A DNA stretch of 22,086 bases, from the NCBI GenBank assembly GCA_022566975.1, contig JADFHV010000002.1, forward strand, positions 1-22,086, read 5' to 3'. This document shows, one piece after another, positions 7,392-15,175 of this stretch; within the stretch, counting starts at the first letter, position 1; every line of letters starts with the position of its first letter. Under the pieces are notes generated by a model. It was not told the DNA's origin and made no database searches. It worked only from the letters and a program-made list of their open reading frames with translations. The stretch is from Chloroflexota bacterium. Lineage in GTDB: Bacteria > Chloroflexota > Dehalococcoidia > SAR202 > UBA11138. A program made the translations under genes and the position numbers.

Positions 7392-9496
7392 CCGGCGACG
7401 GGGTCGGCGTTCCTTCGGGCCGACAGCTCCGAGCTCAGACGCTCAACCACCTCCCGCAGTGGCGTATCCGGTGGGAAGACCGGGCCGACTCCCAGCTCCT
7501 CCTCTATGAACCGCTGGTCGTCCGGCAGCATGATGCCCCCGCCGGTGATGAGGATGTCGTCTCTTCCATACTTCAGTAGCTCTTCCTTCAGCCTGCCGTA
7601 GAATACCGTCGGTGAGCCGATGTGCGAGCTCAGCCCGATGGCGTCTACGTCCTCCTCTACGGCGGCCTTGGCGATCTCCCGCATGGAGCAATGCAGCCCC
7701 GCGTAGACTACCTCGGCGCCCATCGATCGGAGGAGGTCGGCGAGTATCCAGATGCCCCGGGTGTGTCCGTCCAGGCCCGCCTTGGCCAGCAGGAACCGGA
7801 CCGGTCGGGAGAAGCGTATTCCCTGTGTAACGTCCCGTAGCTCCTGAGACGATAGCCCGGGTGAGGTGACGTCAAGCTCGTGATATTCGCCCCAGACCTC
7901 CTGCAAGGCTTTCGAGACCTCCCCCACCGTGGCGTAGGTGGAGACGGCTCTGATGAGAGGCGGCATCAGGTTCTCCCCGGACTCCGCAGCCTGCCGGAGG
8001 TCTACCAGCGCGCTCTCCACTTCCACGGCGGAGCGCCGCTCTTTGACACGGCGGAGCCTTTCGATCTGGCGCTGCTCGAACCCTCGCCGGGCCTTCAACT
8101 CTTCCATGAGCTCTGCGACGTCCGCGCCTTCGTCGTCCGGGTCCTGGTGGATGTTGACCCCCACGATCTTGCGGTCCCCGGACTCGACGTCCCTCTGGTC
8201 TCTCACGGCGCTGGCGTGGATGGACCGCTGGGGATAGTAGAGCTCGATGGCCGTCTCCATTCCGCCAAGCCGGTCGAGTGCCTCGATCTCCTGCCTCGCC
8301 TGCCGCTCCAGCCTATCGGTCAGCTCTTCGATAAGCCAGGAGCCTCCCAGCGGATCGACCCACTGTGTGATCTCGGTCTCCTCCTGGAGGATCTGCTGCG
8401 TGCGAAGGGCCACCTTCAGCGCGTTCTCGGTCGGTGTCGAGAACACCTCGTCGTAGGAGTTGGTATGGATGCTCTGGGCGCCGCCCAGCATCGCCGCCAG
8501 CGCCTGCAGGCCCACCCTGGCGATGTTGTTCATCGGCTCTTTGCGGGTCAGGGTGACACCCGCCGTTTGCGCGTGGATGCGGCACCACTGGGACCTGGCA
8601 TCGGTGGCCCCGAACTCGTCGCGCATGATTCTCGCCCACAACCGTCTGGCGGCGCGAAGCTTGGCGATCTCCTCGAAGAAGTCGTTGTGCACATCGAAGA
8701 AAAACGAAAGGCGTGGGGCGAAGTCGCGGACGTCCATGCCCCGCTCGATGGCTTTCCGAACGTACCAGGCGCCGTCGGCCAGGGTGTAAGCCAGCTCCTG
8801 GACGGCGGTGGCGCCGGCCTCGCGGATGTGGTAGCCGCTTATGGAGACGGGGTGCCATTTCGGCACCTGGTGGGCGCAGAACTCCATCGTGTCCACTACC
8901 AGGTCGACGCCCTTGTCGACGGGAAACAGCCACTCCTTCTGGGCTATGTACTCCTTGAGGATGTCGTTCTGGGTCGTCCCGCCTAGCTGCTCCAGGGCAA
9001 TTCCCCGCTTCTGGGCCATCGCGAAGTACATTGCCAGCACGATGGCGGCGGGGCCGTTGATAGTCATGGAGACAGTGATGTCTTCGATGGGGATGCCGTC
9101 GAACAGGTCCTCCATGTCCGCCAGCGTGTCCACCGCCGCGCCGTCCCAGCCCACCTGACCCTCACTGATGGGATCGTCCGAGTCGCGCCCCATGAGTGTG
9201 GGTAGATCGAAGGCGGTGGAGAGCCCGGTCCCGCCGAGCCTTAGGACCGTCTTGAAGCGCTCGTTGGTATCGGTCGCCAGGCCATGGCCGGCAAACTGCC
9301 GGATGGTCGGCTTTCTACCTCGGTACATCGTGGCATAGACGCCGCGGGTGAAGGGAAACTCGCCGGGGTCACCTATCTGCTCTCGGTAATGATCGGTCAC
9401 CAGCTTGGAGAACGACGAACGGGCGTCTTCGTCCAAGCCCTCGAACGCCGATGCGAAGAAGTCGTCCGGTGTCAAGAACCCTTTTTCTGGGGACAT
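7388..9496 (-). CDS. B12-dependent acyl-CoA mutase, isobutyryl-CoA mutase-like
   Basis: A 702-residue protein with the acyl-CoA mutase barrel (about residues 40-540) and a C-terminal cobalamin-binding domain (about 560-700) in one chain. The B12 base-off signature is present as K572, D576, H578 in AKAGLDGHTRG. The barrel keeps the catalytic His in SGYHIREAGA (H223). At the specificity positions it has F68 (TIRQFAG, Tyr in methylmalonyl-CoA mutase) and Q186 (EYIAQKEW, Arg in methylmalonyl-CoA mutase). This Phe/Gln pair is the isobutyryl-CoA mutase pattern, which interconverts isobutyryl- and n-butyryl-CoA. Homologues are usually labelled methylmalonyl-CoA mutase. I use ATG 9496, preceded by GAGGG. 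An upstream in-frame ATG at 9532 has no ribosome-binding site. The GTPase gene follows with a 4-base overlap. Confidence 0.9.
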   Translation of the reverse strand: MSPEKGFLTPDDFFASAFEGLDEDARSSFSKLVTDHYREQIGDPGEFPFTRGVYATMYRGRKPTIRQFAGHGLATDTNERFKTVLRLGGTGLSTAFDLPTLMGRDSDDPISEGQVGWDGAAVDTLADMEDLFDGIPIEDITVSMTINGPAAIVLAMYFAMAQKRGIALEQLGGTTQNDILKEYIAQKEWLFPVDKGVDLVVDTMEFCAHQVPKWHPVSISGYHIREAGATAVQELAYTLADGAWYVRKAIERGMDVRDFAPRLSFFFDVHNDFFEEIAKLRAARRLWARIMRDEFGATDARSQWCRIHAQTAGVTLTRKEPMNNIARVGLQALAAMLGGAQSIHTNSYDEVFSTPTENALKVALRTQQILQEETEITQWVDPLGGSWLIEELTDRLERQARQEIEALDRLGGMETAIELYYPQRSIHASAVRDQRDVESGDRKIVGVNIHQDPDDEGADVAELMEELKARRGFEQRQIERLRRVKERRSAVEVESALVDLRQAAESGENLMPPLIRAVSTYATVGEVSKALQEVWGEYHELDVTSPGLSSQELRDVTQGIRFSRPVRFLLAKAGLDGHTRGIWILADLLRSMGAEVVYAGLHCSMREIAKAAVEEDVDAIGLSSHIGSPTVFYGRLKEELLKYGRDDILITGGGIMLPDDQRFIEEELGVGPVFPPDTPLREVVERLSSELSARRNADPVAG

Positions 9497-9663
9497 GAGG
9501 GACCCTCGCAATCCTGCCCATCGCCAGCTCAAGGGTTACGCCGTCTGTCGGCAGGCCGGCCCACACCCCTGGACAGGAATCTCGTTGGGTGAAGGCTGGA
9601 ATCAGTTTACCAGAGACCACATCAGCCGACAGGGTTGCCCTGGGGAGCCGGCCGGCGGCTCCG

Positions 9664-9702
9664 TGGTATATTGGAATTAGGCATGCCGGGACCTTGGGGA
9701 GG
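9664..9702 (+). promoter_or_regulatory. Extended -10 and Shine-Dalgarno for the E1 operon
   Basis: In the 212-base divergent gap between the mutase and E1 alpha, TG-G-TATATT at 9664-9672 is an extended -10 element. GGGGAGG at about 9696-9702 is a strong ribosome-binding site six bases before ATG 9709. No good -35 is visible. No clear promoter for the leftward mutase operon was found in the same gap. Confidence 0.4.
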
Positions 9703-9708
9703 TAGTAG

Positions 9709-10713
9709 ATGCTCGAAGCGGGTCCATTGGCGAGTCACCAGGAGATGGGGCTGGAGGACCAGGATGTCCTGGATATGTACTACTTCATGGTCCTCGCCCG
9801 CACCATCTCTGAGAAGGCATTGCTCCTCAACCGGCAGGGCCGCGTACTGTTCACGATGGCCTGTGACGGACAGGAGGCGGCAGATGTCGGTAGTGCGTAT
9901 GCCCTCCGGGCAGGCGTGGACTTCCTGGTGCCCTACGCTCGTGACCTGGCTGCCCTCCTGGTCCTGGGGATGACCCCCAGGGAGGTGATGCTGAACCTGT
10001 TCGCCCGGGCCGACGACCCGAGTGGCGGCGGCAGGCAGATGCCTATGCACTGGGGTCACAAGCTGCTGCGCATCGTCTCGATGGGAAGTCCGGTCGCGGT
10101 TACCATTCCCAAGGCGGTCGGAATCGCCCTCGCCTCCAAGGTCCGCAAGGAAGATACGGTCACGCTCGTCTACTTCGGCGACGGCGCCTCCAGCGCGGGA
10201 GATTTTCACGAGGGGCTGAACATGGCGGGAGTGCTGAAGGTGCCCGTGGTCTTCTTCTGCAACAACAATGGCTGGGCTACGTCAGTGCCCCTCAGCAAGC
10301 AGATGGCAGGAGAAAGCATCGCCATGCGCGCGGAGTCCTACGGCTTCCCGGGTGTGGCCATCGACGGCAACGACATGCTGGCGGTCTATAAGGCCACCAG
10401 CGAGGCGGTGGGGCGTGCGCGGCGAGGCGACGGCCCCACCCTCATAGAGGCTCGTACCACTCGAATGATGCCTCACTCCAGCTCCGACGATCACCGACGC
10501 TATCGCAGCCAAGAGGAGCTGGACGAGGAACGAAAGCTGGACCCCATCCCCCGTTTCCTGGACTACCTTTACCGGCGCGGCATTCTCACCGAGGCGGACG
10601 ACCAGGCCTTGAGGCGTCGGACAGAGGCGGAGACCGAGGAGGCCATAGACTACGCCGAGTCGGCGCCTCTTCCAGCGCCCGAGTCGGCCCTGGAACGCCT
10701 CTACGCCCCATAA
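9709..10713 (+). CDS. 2-oxoacid dehydrogenase E1 component, alpha subunit
   Basis: A 334-residue thiamine diphosphate enzyme subunit. The ThDP/Mg motif runs from GDGASSAGDFHEG (GDG at 157-159) to NNN at 185-187, the expected spacing. The segment MMPHSSSDDHRRYRSQEEL corresponds to the phosphorylation-loop region. The N-terminal phrasing (MYYFMVLARTISEKALLLNRQGR, GQEAADVGSAYAL) is closest to branched-chain 2-oxoacid dehydrogenase E1 alpha rather than pyruvate dehydrogenase, though acetoin-type enzymes are related. With E1 beta it decarboxylates a 2-oxoacid and passes the acyl group to lipoyl-E2. E1 beta starts 13 bases downstream, so this is a two-gene operon. No E2 or E3 gene is in the window, so they must be encoded elsewhere. 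Confidence 0.9.
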   Translation: MLEAGPLASHQEMGLEDQDVLDMYYFMVLARTISEKALLLNRQGRVLFTMACDGQEAADVGSAYALRAGVDFLVPYARDLAALLVLGMTPREVMLNLFARADDPSGGGRQMPMHWGHKLLRIVSMGSPVAVTIPKAVGIALASKVRKEDTVTLVYFGDGASSAGDFHEGLNMAGVLKVPVVFFCNNNGWATSVPLSKQMAGESIAMRAESYGFPGVAIDGNDMLAVYKATSEAVGRARRGDGPTLIEARTTRMMPHSSSDDHRRYRSQEELDEERKLDPIPRFLDYLYRRGILTEADDQALRRRTEAETEEAIDYAESAPLPAPESALERLYAP

Positions 10714-10726
10714 TGGGCCCCCGATC

Positions 10727-11710
10727 ATGGCCACCAAACGTTTGATAGAGGCGATACGCGAGGGGCTCCAGGAGGAGATGGAGCGCGACCCTGCCGTCAT
10801 CGTTCTTGGACAGGACATCGGAGTCAACGGAGGCGTGTTCCGCGTAACCGAAGGGCTCTACGAGCGCTTTGGAGGCGAGAGAGTTATCGACACCCCACTG
10901 GCGGAGTCGGGGACCGTCGGCCTGGCTATTGGGGCCTCATTGAACGGCCTGCGTCCGGTAACGGAGATCCAGTTCGTCGACTTCATCTTCCCCGCCGTCA
11001 ACCAGATCGTCACCGAGGCGGCGCGACTCTACTACCGGACCAACGGGGACTGCCCCGTTCCCATAGTCATCCGCGCTCCTTACGGTGGAGGGGTCCACGG
11101 CGGGCTGTACCACTCTCAGAGCGTCGAAAGCTTGTTCATGCACGTACCGGGCCTGAAGGTAGTGATTCCATCCACACCGCATGACGCCAAGGGCCTGTTG
11201 AAGGCCGCTATCCGCGATAACAACCCCGTGCTCTACTTCGAGCATAAGCGGGCCTACAACCTCATCCGCGGCGAGGTCCCCGAGGGCGACTTTACCGTTC
11301 CCATAGGCGAGGCGATCGTGCGGCGGCCGGGGAGCGATATCTGTCTCATATCGTACGGTCTCTCAGTGCACGACTGCCTCGAGGCGGCGGAGATCATGGG
11401 CGAAGAGGGGACCAGCTGCGAGGTGGTGGACCTGCGGACCATAAAGCCTCTGGACACCGAGACGGTACTTGGCTCCGTCATGAAGGCGGGTAAGGTCTGC
11501 ATCGTCCACGAGGACAACCTTACCGGCGGCGTGGGCGCAGAGGTTGCGGCGATAATCGCGAGAGAGGCCTTCGAGTATCTGGACGGGCCCATCTACCGGG
11601 TCGCGGCGCCGGACGTGCCGTCCTTTCCGTACAGTCCTGGGTTGGAGGAGTTCTGCCTTCCAACCCCTCAGAAGATAGTCGAGGCCGTGAGGGAGCTGTC
11701 GGCCTATTAG
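10727..11710 (+). CDS. 2-oxoacid dehydrogenase E1 component, beta subunit
   Basis: A 327-residue transketolase-type pyrimidine-binding subunit with the C-terminal transketolase domain. Typical phrases are VIVLGQDIGVNGGVFRVTEGL, VIDTPLAESGTVGLAIGASLNGLRPV, IQFVDFIFPAVNQIV, RAPYGGGVHGGLYHSQSVES with the active-site His region, VVIPSTPHDAKGLL, and the C-terminal VHEDNLTGGVGAEVAAII. It is full length for branched-chain/pyruvate dehydrogenase E1 beta. It pairs with the alpha subunit immediately upstream to form an alpha2-beta2 E1. The gap between them is 13 bases, and the beta Shine-Dalgarno is weak, so coupled translation is likely. The gene ends 13 bases before the convergent homocysteine methyltransferase gene. 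Confidence 0.92.
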   Translation: MATKRLIEAIREGLQEEMERDPAVIVLGQDIGVNGGVFRVTEGLYERFGGERVIDTPLAESGTVGLAIGASLNGLRPVTEIQFVDFIFPAVNQIVTEAARLYYRTNGDCPVPIVIRAPYGGGVHGGLYHSQSVESLFMHVPGLKVVIPSTPHDAKGLLKAAIRDNNPVLYFEHKRAYNLIRGEVPEGDFTVPIGEAIVRRPGSDICLISYGLSVHDCLEAAEIMGEEGTSCEVVDLRTIKPLDTETVLGSVMKAGKVCIVHEDNLTGGVGAEVAAIIAREAFEYLDGPIYRVAAPDVPSFPYSPGLEEFCLPTPQKIVEAVRELSAY

Positions 11711-11723
11711 GCACGGCCTGGAC

Positions 11724-12689
11724 TCAGGACGTGTCCCCCTTGACGACGGGACTCATCGCCATGATGTGCTCCGGACCGGTCGCGCAGCAGCCGCCGATGA
11801 TCCGTGCCCCCATCCCTTTCCACTCCAGGGCAAACTCCGCGAGTCTCGAGGGGGAGTAGTCACCCAGCTGGAAGATGTCGGGCCCGTGGCTCGGCCGCTG
11901 GTTGGTCAGCATCGGCCTGTTGTCGATGGGGCCTGTGGGGTTGTAGCCAATGTTAGGGTATGCCCCCGCAGGACCGTCGAACGCGTCGACCAGCACCGGA
12001 AGGCCGGCCGAGATCGCCTCCGGATTGCTGCACATGAGGAGTACAGCGTCGACCGGATGTCCCTTCAACGCTACGGCCAGCTCCTCCAGGCTCTCGCCGT
12101 ACTGCATCCTGCCATCCCTATCTATGTGGCGCACGCCCAGGAACACTGGAAGCTCGGCCTGTGCACAGGCATCCACCGCCGCCACAGAGTCCTCGATGCA
12201 GCCAAGGTACTCGGCCAGGATCACATCCACACCGAGCGCGGCCAGCAGCGCAGCGTGGTCCGCGAACTCCTTGCGGAACGCCTCGACGCCCATCTGCTCC
12301 ACATCCGACTTGAGGCTCGACGGTGGGGCCATGCCCCCGGCCACGTAGGCCTCGGGATTCCCGGCGTCCCGCGCGTCGATCGCGATACGTCCCGCCGCCT
12401 GCGCGTACTCCTCCCAGCGGTCGCGCTGGCCGATAGTCCCCAGACGCGACGGATTCGTGCAGAAGTTGTTGCTGATGATGATGTCCGCCCCGACCCTGAG
12501 ATAGTCCTGATGGACCTGGCCCACCACGTCGGCGAACTCGATGTTGGCCGTGGCCGACCATGCCTTCAGGCGGGCGCTCGCCCCTTTGAGCACGTCCGCT
12601 CCCCGCCGCTGCAGCTCAGAACCCGTCCCGCCGTCCAGGAGAAGGGTCTCGCCGGCGGCGAGCCGGTCCATTATCTTGCGTGAAGGCAT
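11724..12689 (-). CDS. Homocysteine S-methyltransferase family protein
   Basis: A 321-residue TIM-barrel of the Pfam S-methyl_trans family. The zinc ligands are visible: C220 in LLMCSNPEAI, and C301-C302 in IIGGCCATGPEHI. The N-terminal barrel opening LLLDGGTGSELQRRG and the GADIISNNF-like second strand (GADIIISNNFCTN) are standard. The usual ET of the family's EYL/ETx region reads AEYLGC. Members transfer methyl groups from donors such as betaine, S-methylmethionine or methylcobalamin to homocysteine, so this gene may feed methionine synthesis, but the donor is unknown. The ATG at 12689 is preceded by GGAG eight bases upstream. It is a single gene, divergent from the ASCH gene across a 194-base gap. 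Confidence 0.88.
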   Translation of the reverse strand: MPSRKIMDRLAAGETLLLDGGTGSELQRRGADVLKGASARLKAWSATANIEFADVVGQVHQDYLRVGADIIISNNFCTNPSRLGTIGQRDRWEEYAQAAGRIAIDARDAGNPEAYVAGGMAPPSSLKSDVEQMGVEAFRKEFADHAALLAALGVDVILAEYLGCIEDSVAAVDACAQAELPVFLGVRHIDRDGRMQYGESLEELAVALKGHPVDAVLLMCSNPEAISAGLPVLVDAFDGPAGAYPNIGYNPTGPIDNRPMLTNQRPSHGPDIFQLGDYSPSRLAEFALEWKGMGARIIGGCCATGPEHIMAMSPVVKGDTS

Positions 12690-12813
12690 CTTGGATACTC
12701 CCTATGGCCGTGACGCAACCGCACTCGACCCCGCAGGAATTTGGCGTTGCCAGTCTATCTACAAGCCGCGCCCACGTCTAGCCGGCGGGCTTGTCCGGTG
12801 CCACGCAACGCAG

Positions 12814-12842
12814 TTGACAGCCTACATGCCAGTTCCTACACT
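12814..12842 (+). promoter_or_regulatory. Sigma-70-type promoter for the ASCH gene
   Basis: TTGACA at 12814-12819, a 17-base spacer, then TACACT at 12837-12842 (perfect -35, four of six at -10). Transcription would begin near 12849, about 35 bases before ATG 12884. It lies in the 194-base divergent gap with the methyltransferase gene; nothing else clear is seen in that gap. Confidence 0.55.
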
Positions 12843-12883
12843 GGCGCCCGGTAGCACCGGCCGGCCGTGGCCTTGGACGTGAC

Positions 12884-13384
12884 ATGGAAAGCAAGATCGA
12901 CCTGTACTGGAAGCAGTTTATCGACGCGCTGCCCGCCCAATCGGGCCCGCCACCGACCTACGCTGACTCGTTCTACTTCGGAACTCGTCCCGAGCATGCC
13001 GGCCCAATCTCACAGCTCGTGCTCGACGGAATTAAGACGGCGACCGGCTCGCTGAAGTGGACCTACGAAGCGGAGGGCAAACCGCTGCCCAAACGCGGAG
13101 ACCTCAGTGTGGTCACCGACGGTTACGATCATCCAGTGTGCATCATAGAGACCACCGACGTCCGGGTGATCCCCTTCGACGAGGTCGGGGATGAGTATGC
13201 GCGCGAAGGAGGTGAGGGTGACCGCTCGCTGGCCGGATGGAGGCAGATGTACTGGGACTACATCGTATCCGAGTGCGGCCGGATCGGCCGGGAGCCGACG
13301 GAGAACCCGCCCCTTGTCATGGAGCGGTTCCAGGTGGTCTACAGCCAACGACTCAGGCCGGATACCGGCGGGGACGAGGCCTAG
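12884..13384 (+). CDS. ASCH-domain protein
   Basis: A 166-residue soluble protein matching the ASCH domain (PUA-like fold). The hallmark basic/hydrophobic turn is seen as LVLDGIKTATGSLKWTYE, where GxKxAT is the family signature. It is followed by the PKRGDLSVVTDG strand pair, CIIETTDVRVIPFDEVGDEYAREGGEGDRSLAGWR, and the C-terminal VMERFQVVY strand. The family is thought to bind RNA or nucleotides, and a few members have nuclease or amidohydrolase activity. The N-terminal helix YWKQFIDALP is common in this subgroup. The gene has its own promoter and is convergent with the CocE gene 64 bases downstream, with only a short AGCCT-C-AGGCT palindrome between. The function here is unknown. Confidence 0.82.
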   Translation: MESKIDLYWKQFIDALPAQSGPPPTYADSFYFGTRPEHAGPISQLVLDGIKTATGSLKWTYEAEGKPLPKRGDLSVVTDGYDHPVCIIETTDVRVIPFDEVGDEYAREGGEGDRSLAGWRQMYWDYIVSECGRIGREPTENPPLVMERFQVVYSQRLRPDTGGDEA

Positions 13385-13448
13385 CCTCAGGCTGCGCCCA
13401 CGACGGCACACGCCAGCTCCACCAGCTTCCGAATGCACCCGGCAACGC

Positions 13449-15158
13449 TCAGACGCTGGGAACTACCGGCAACATTATGTGAGACGGGTGTTCGCGGGAA
13501 TGGTGGACTGTCTGACGCGCCGTGCGCATCTCTGTATCCATGCCGAGGGTGTGTCCCGTGTTCGGGTTACGGTCGAAGCGAGGGAAGTTGGATGACGAGA
13601 CCTCGAGGCGAATGCTATGCCCCTTCAGGAAGACGTTCCCGGTCACCGCGACGTCGATCTCGTACTCATACACCCGGTCCGCCTCGAGCAGTTTCGGGTC
13701 CGATAGGCCCTCCCGGTACCGGGCCCGGATGATGCCGTCGCAGAGGTTCTTGGCATAGCCAGTCGGTGACACGTCCACCAGCTTGGCGGTCCAGTCGGTG
13801 TCGAGCCCGTCGGTGGCCGCGTATAGGACGACCTTGATGGGCCCGGTCACCTCCATGTCGGCTTCCATCGAAGGTGTCGTGTAGCAGAGGACGTCCTGGC
13901 GCGCCTCCGCGGGACGCTGGTCCTGGGGACCCCACGGGACGATGTGGGGAGAGCAGCAGGTGTTGCCGCCCAGCGTCTGGACCGGGAAGCGCGGGTCGTA
14001 CACGAATTTGTCCGGTGACTCGTCGCCCGGCGCCTCCGGGGAGAGCCCACCGTCACCAAGGACGCTGTTGGCGCCCTTGTCGGAGTGCAGGTACCACTTC
14101 TGCCAGTCCGTCCGCGCCAGAGGCCACTCATTCTCGTCGCGCCACTGGTTTATGCCCATGATAAAGAGTCGCAGCGGCGGCTCATCGACGATCCCGTTGT
14201 CTATGCCCTTAAGCCAGTAGTCGAACCAGCGCGTCTCCAGCGCGTCCAGGTCCACCATGGAGTCCGCCCCGAAGTCGATGTCGCCGGTGCGTTGAGAGAT
14301 GCTGAGGCCGTGGACCCACGGCCCAACGATGAGCTTGCTCTGCCGCGACTCCGGGGTCCGTCCGTGGTCTCTCAGGCCGTTGAATAGCTTGAACGAGTGC
14401 TGAGAGAAGATGTCGTACCAGCCACCCATGTTGAGCGCCGGGGCGGCGATCTCGCCGAATTTTTGCTCCACGTCGATCTTGGACCAGTAGTCGTCGTAGC
14501 TCGAATGCTCTATCCAGTCCTTCCAGAACTGGAGCTTGCGTCCGGCAAGCTCGTCGATCTCGACGACGGGGAGACCGTGGAACGCCTCCGTCCAGTTGTG
14601 GTACTCGATACTCTGGGCAGTGCGCGCGTTGGAGCGCATTCCCCATGTCATGGCAACGTTGAGGTGAAGGGCGCCGCCCGGGTATATCAGCCCGGTATAC
14701 AAGTCCCCGAAGATGACCCTCGGCGCCATTGCCGTCAGGAACCGGCTGCCGTATGGCGCGCTCGACCACTGGACCCATCCCAGGTACGAGCCACCTCCCA
14801 TCCCGATCTTGCCGGTGCACCACTCCTGACGGCCGACCCACTCCTGGGTGTCGAAGCCATCCTGCCCCTCGTTATGGAAGGGGTAGAAGTCGCCGTCCGA
14901 GTCCCAGCGGCCACGGACGTCCTGTACGACGCAGGCATAGCCGCTGTTGGCAAGGGTGTGAGCCCTTTCGATTGCCTGCGGCATGTTATTGGAGTAGGGC
15001 GTACGCATCAGCACCGTCGGGAACGGCCCCTGTGCCCTGGGAAGATAGATGTCGGCCGACAGGTTGATCCCGTCGCGCATCGGGACCTTCACGTCCAGGC
15101 GCATCTCCACATCGTAAGTAGGCTGCACGGCATCTTCTCCTTGGGTAGAGTCGGTCAT
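13449..15158 (-). CDS. CocE/NonD family serine hydrolase
   Basis: A 569-residue alpha/beta hydrolase of the cocaine esterase/X-Pro dipeptidyl-peptidase S15 family with its C-terminal jelly-roll domain. The catalytic triad can be placed as S124 (MGGGSYLGW), D249 (GGWYDIFS) and H283 (VGPWVHG). The N-terminal phrase VPMRDGINLSADIYLP and the VVQDVRGRWDSDGDFYPF segment are standard. The C-terminal half (VTGPIKVVLYAATDGLDTDWTAKLVDVSP, IRLEVSSSNFPRFDRNPNTG) is the family's beta-sandwich. Members cleave esters, amino-acid esters or peptides. The ATG at 15158 gives a protein starting MTDSTQGED. The longer in-frame start at 15227 lies within the upstream deacetylase gene. The gap to that gene is 17 bases, so the pair is an operon. 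Confidence 0.9.
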   Translation of the reverse strand: MTDSTQGEDAVQPTYDVEMRLDVKVPMRDGINLSADIYLPRAQGPFPTVLMRTPYSNNMPQAIERAHTLANSGYACVVQDVRGRWDSDGDFYPFHNEGQDGFDTQEWVGRQEWCTGKIGMGGGSYLGWVQWSSAPYGSRFLTAMAPRVIFGDLYTGLIYPGGALHLNVAMTWGMRSNARTAQSIEYHNWTEAFHGLPVVEIDELAGRKLQFWKDWIEHSSYDDYWSKIDVEQKFGEIAAPALNMGGWYDIFSQHSFKLFNGLRDHGRTPESRQSKLIVGPWVHGLSISQRTGDIDFGADSMVDLDALETRWFDYWLKGIDNGIVDEPPLRLFIMGINQWRDENEWPLARTDWQKWYLHSDKGANSVLGDGGLSPEAPGDESPDKFVYDPRFPVQTLGGNTCCSPHIVPWGPQDQRPAEARQDVLCYTTPSMEADMEVTGPIKVVLYAATDGLDTDWTAKLVDVSPTGYAKNLCDGIIRARYREGLSDPKLLEADRVYEYEIDVAVTGNVFLKGHSIRLEVSSSNFPRFDRNPNTGHTLGMDTEMRTARQTVHHSREHPSHIMLPVVPSV

Positions 15159-15175
15159 CGTCTTTGCTCGGACGT

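Noticed and set aside
7880..8986. Plus-strand frame of 368 codons inside the mutase
   Set aside because: Antisense to strongly conserved mutase sequence and without recognisable domains.
11766..12683. Plus-strand frame of 305 codons opposite the homocysteine methyltransferase
   Set aside because: No motifs; the minus strand carries the zinc-ligand cysteines and a good ribosome-binding site.
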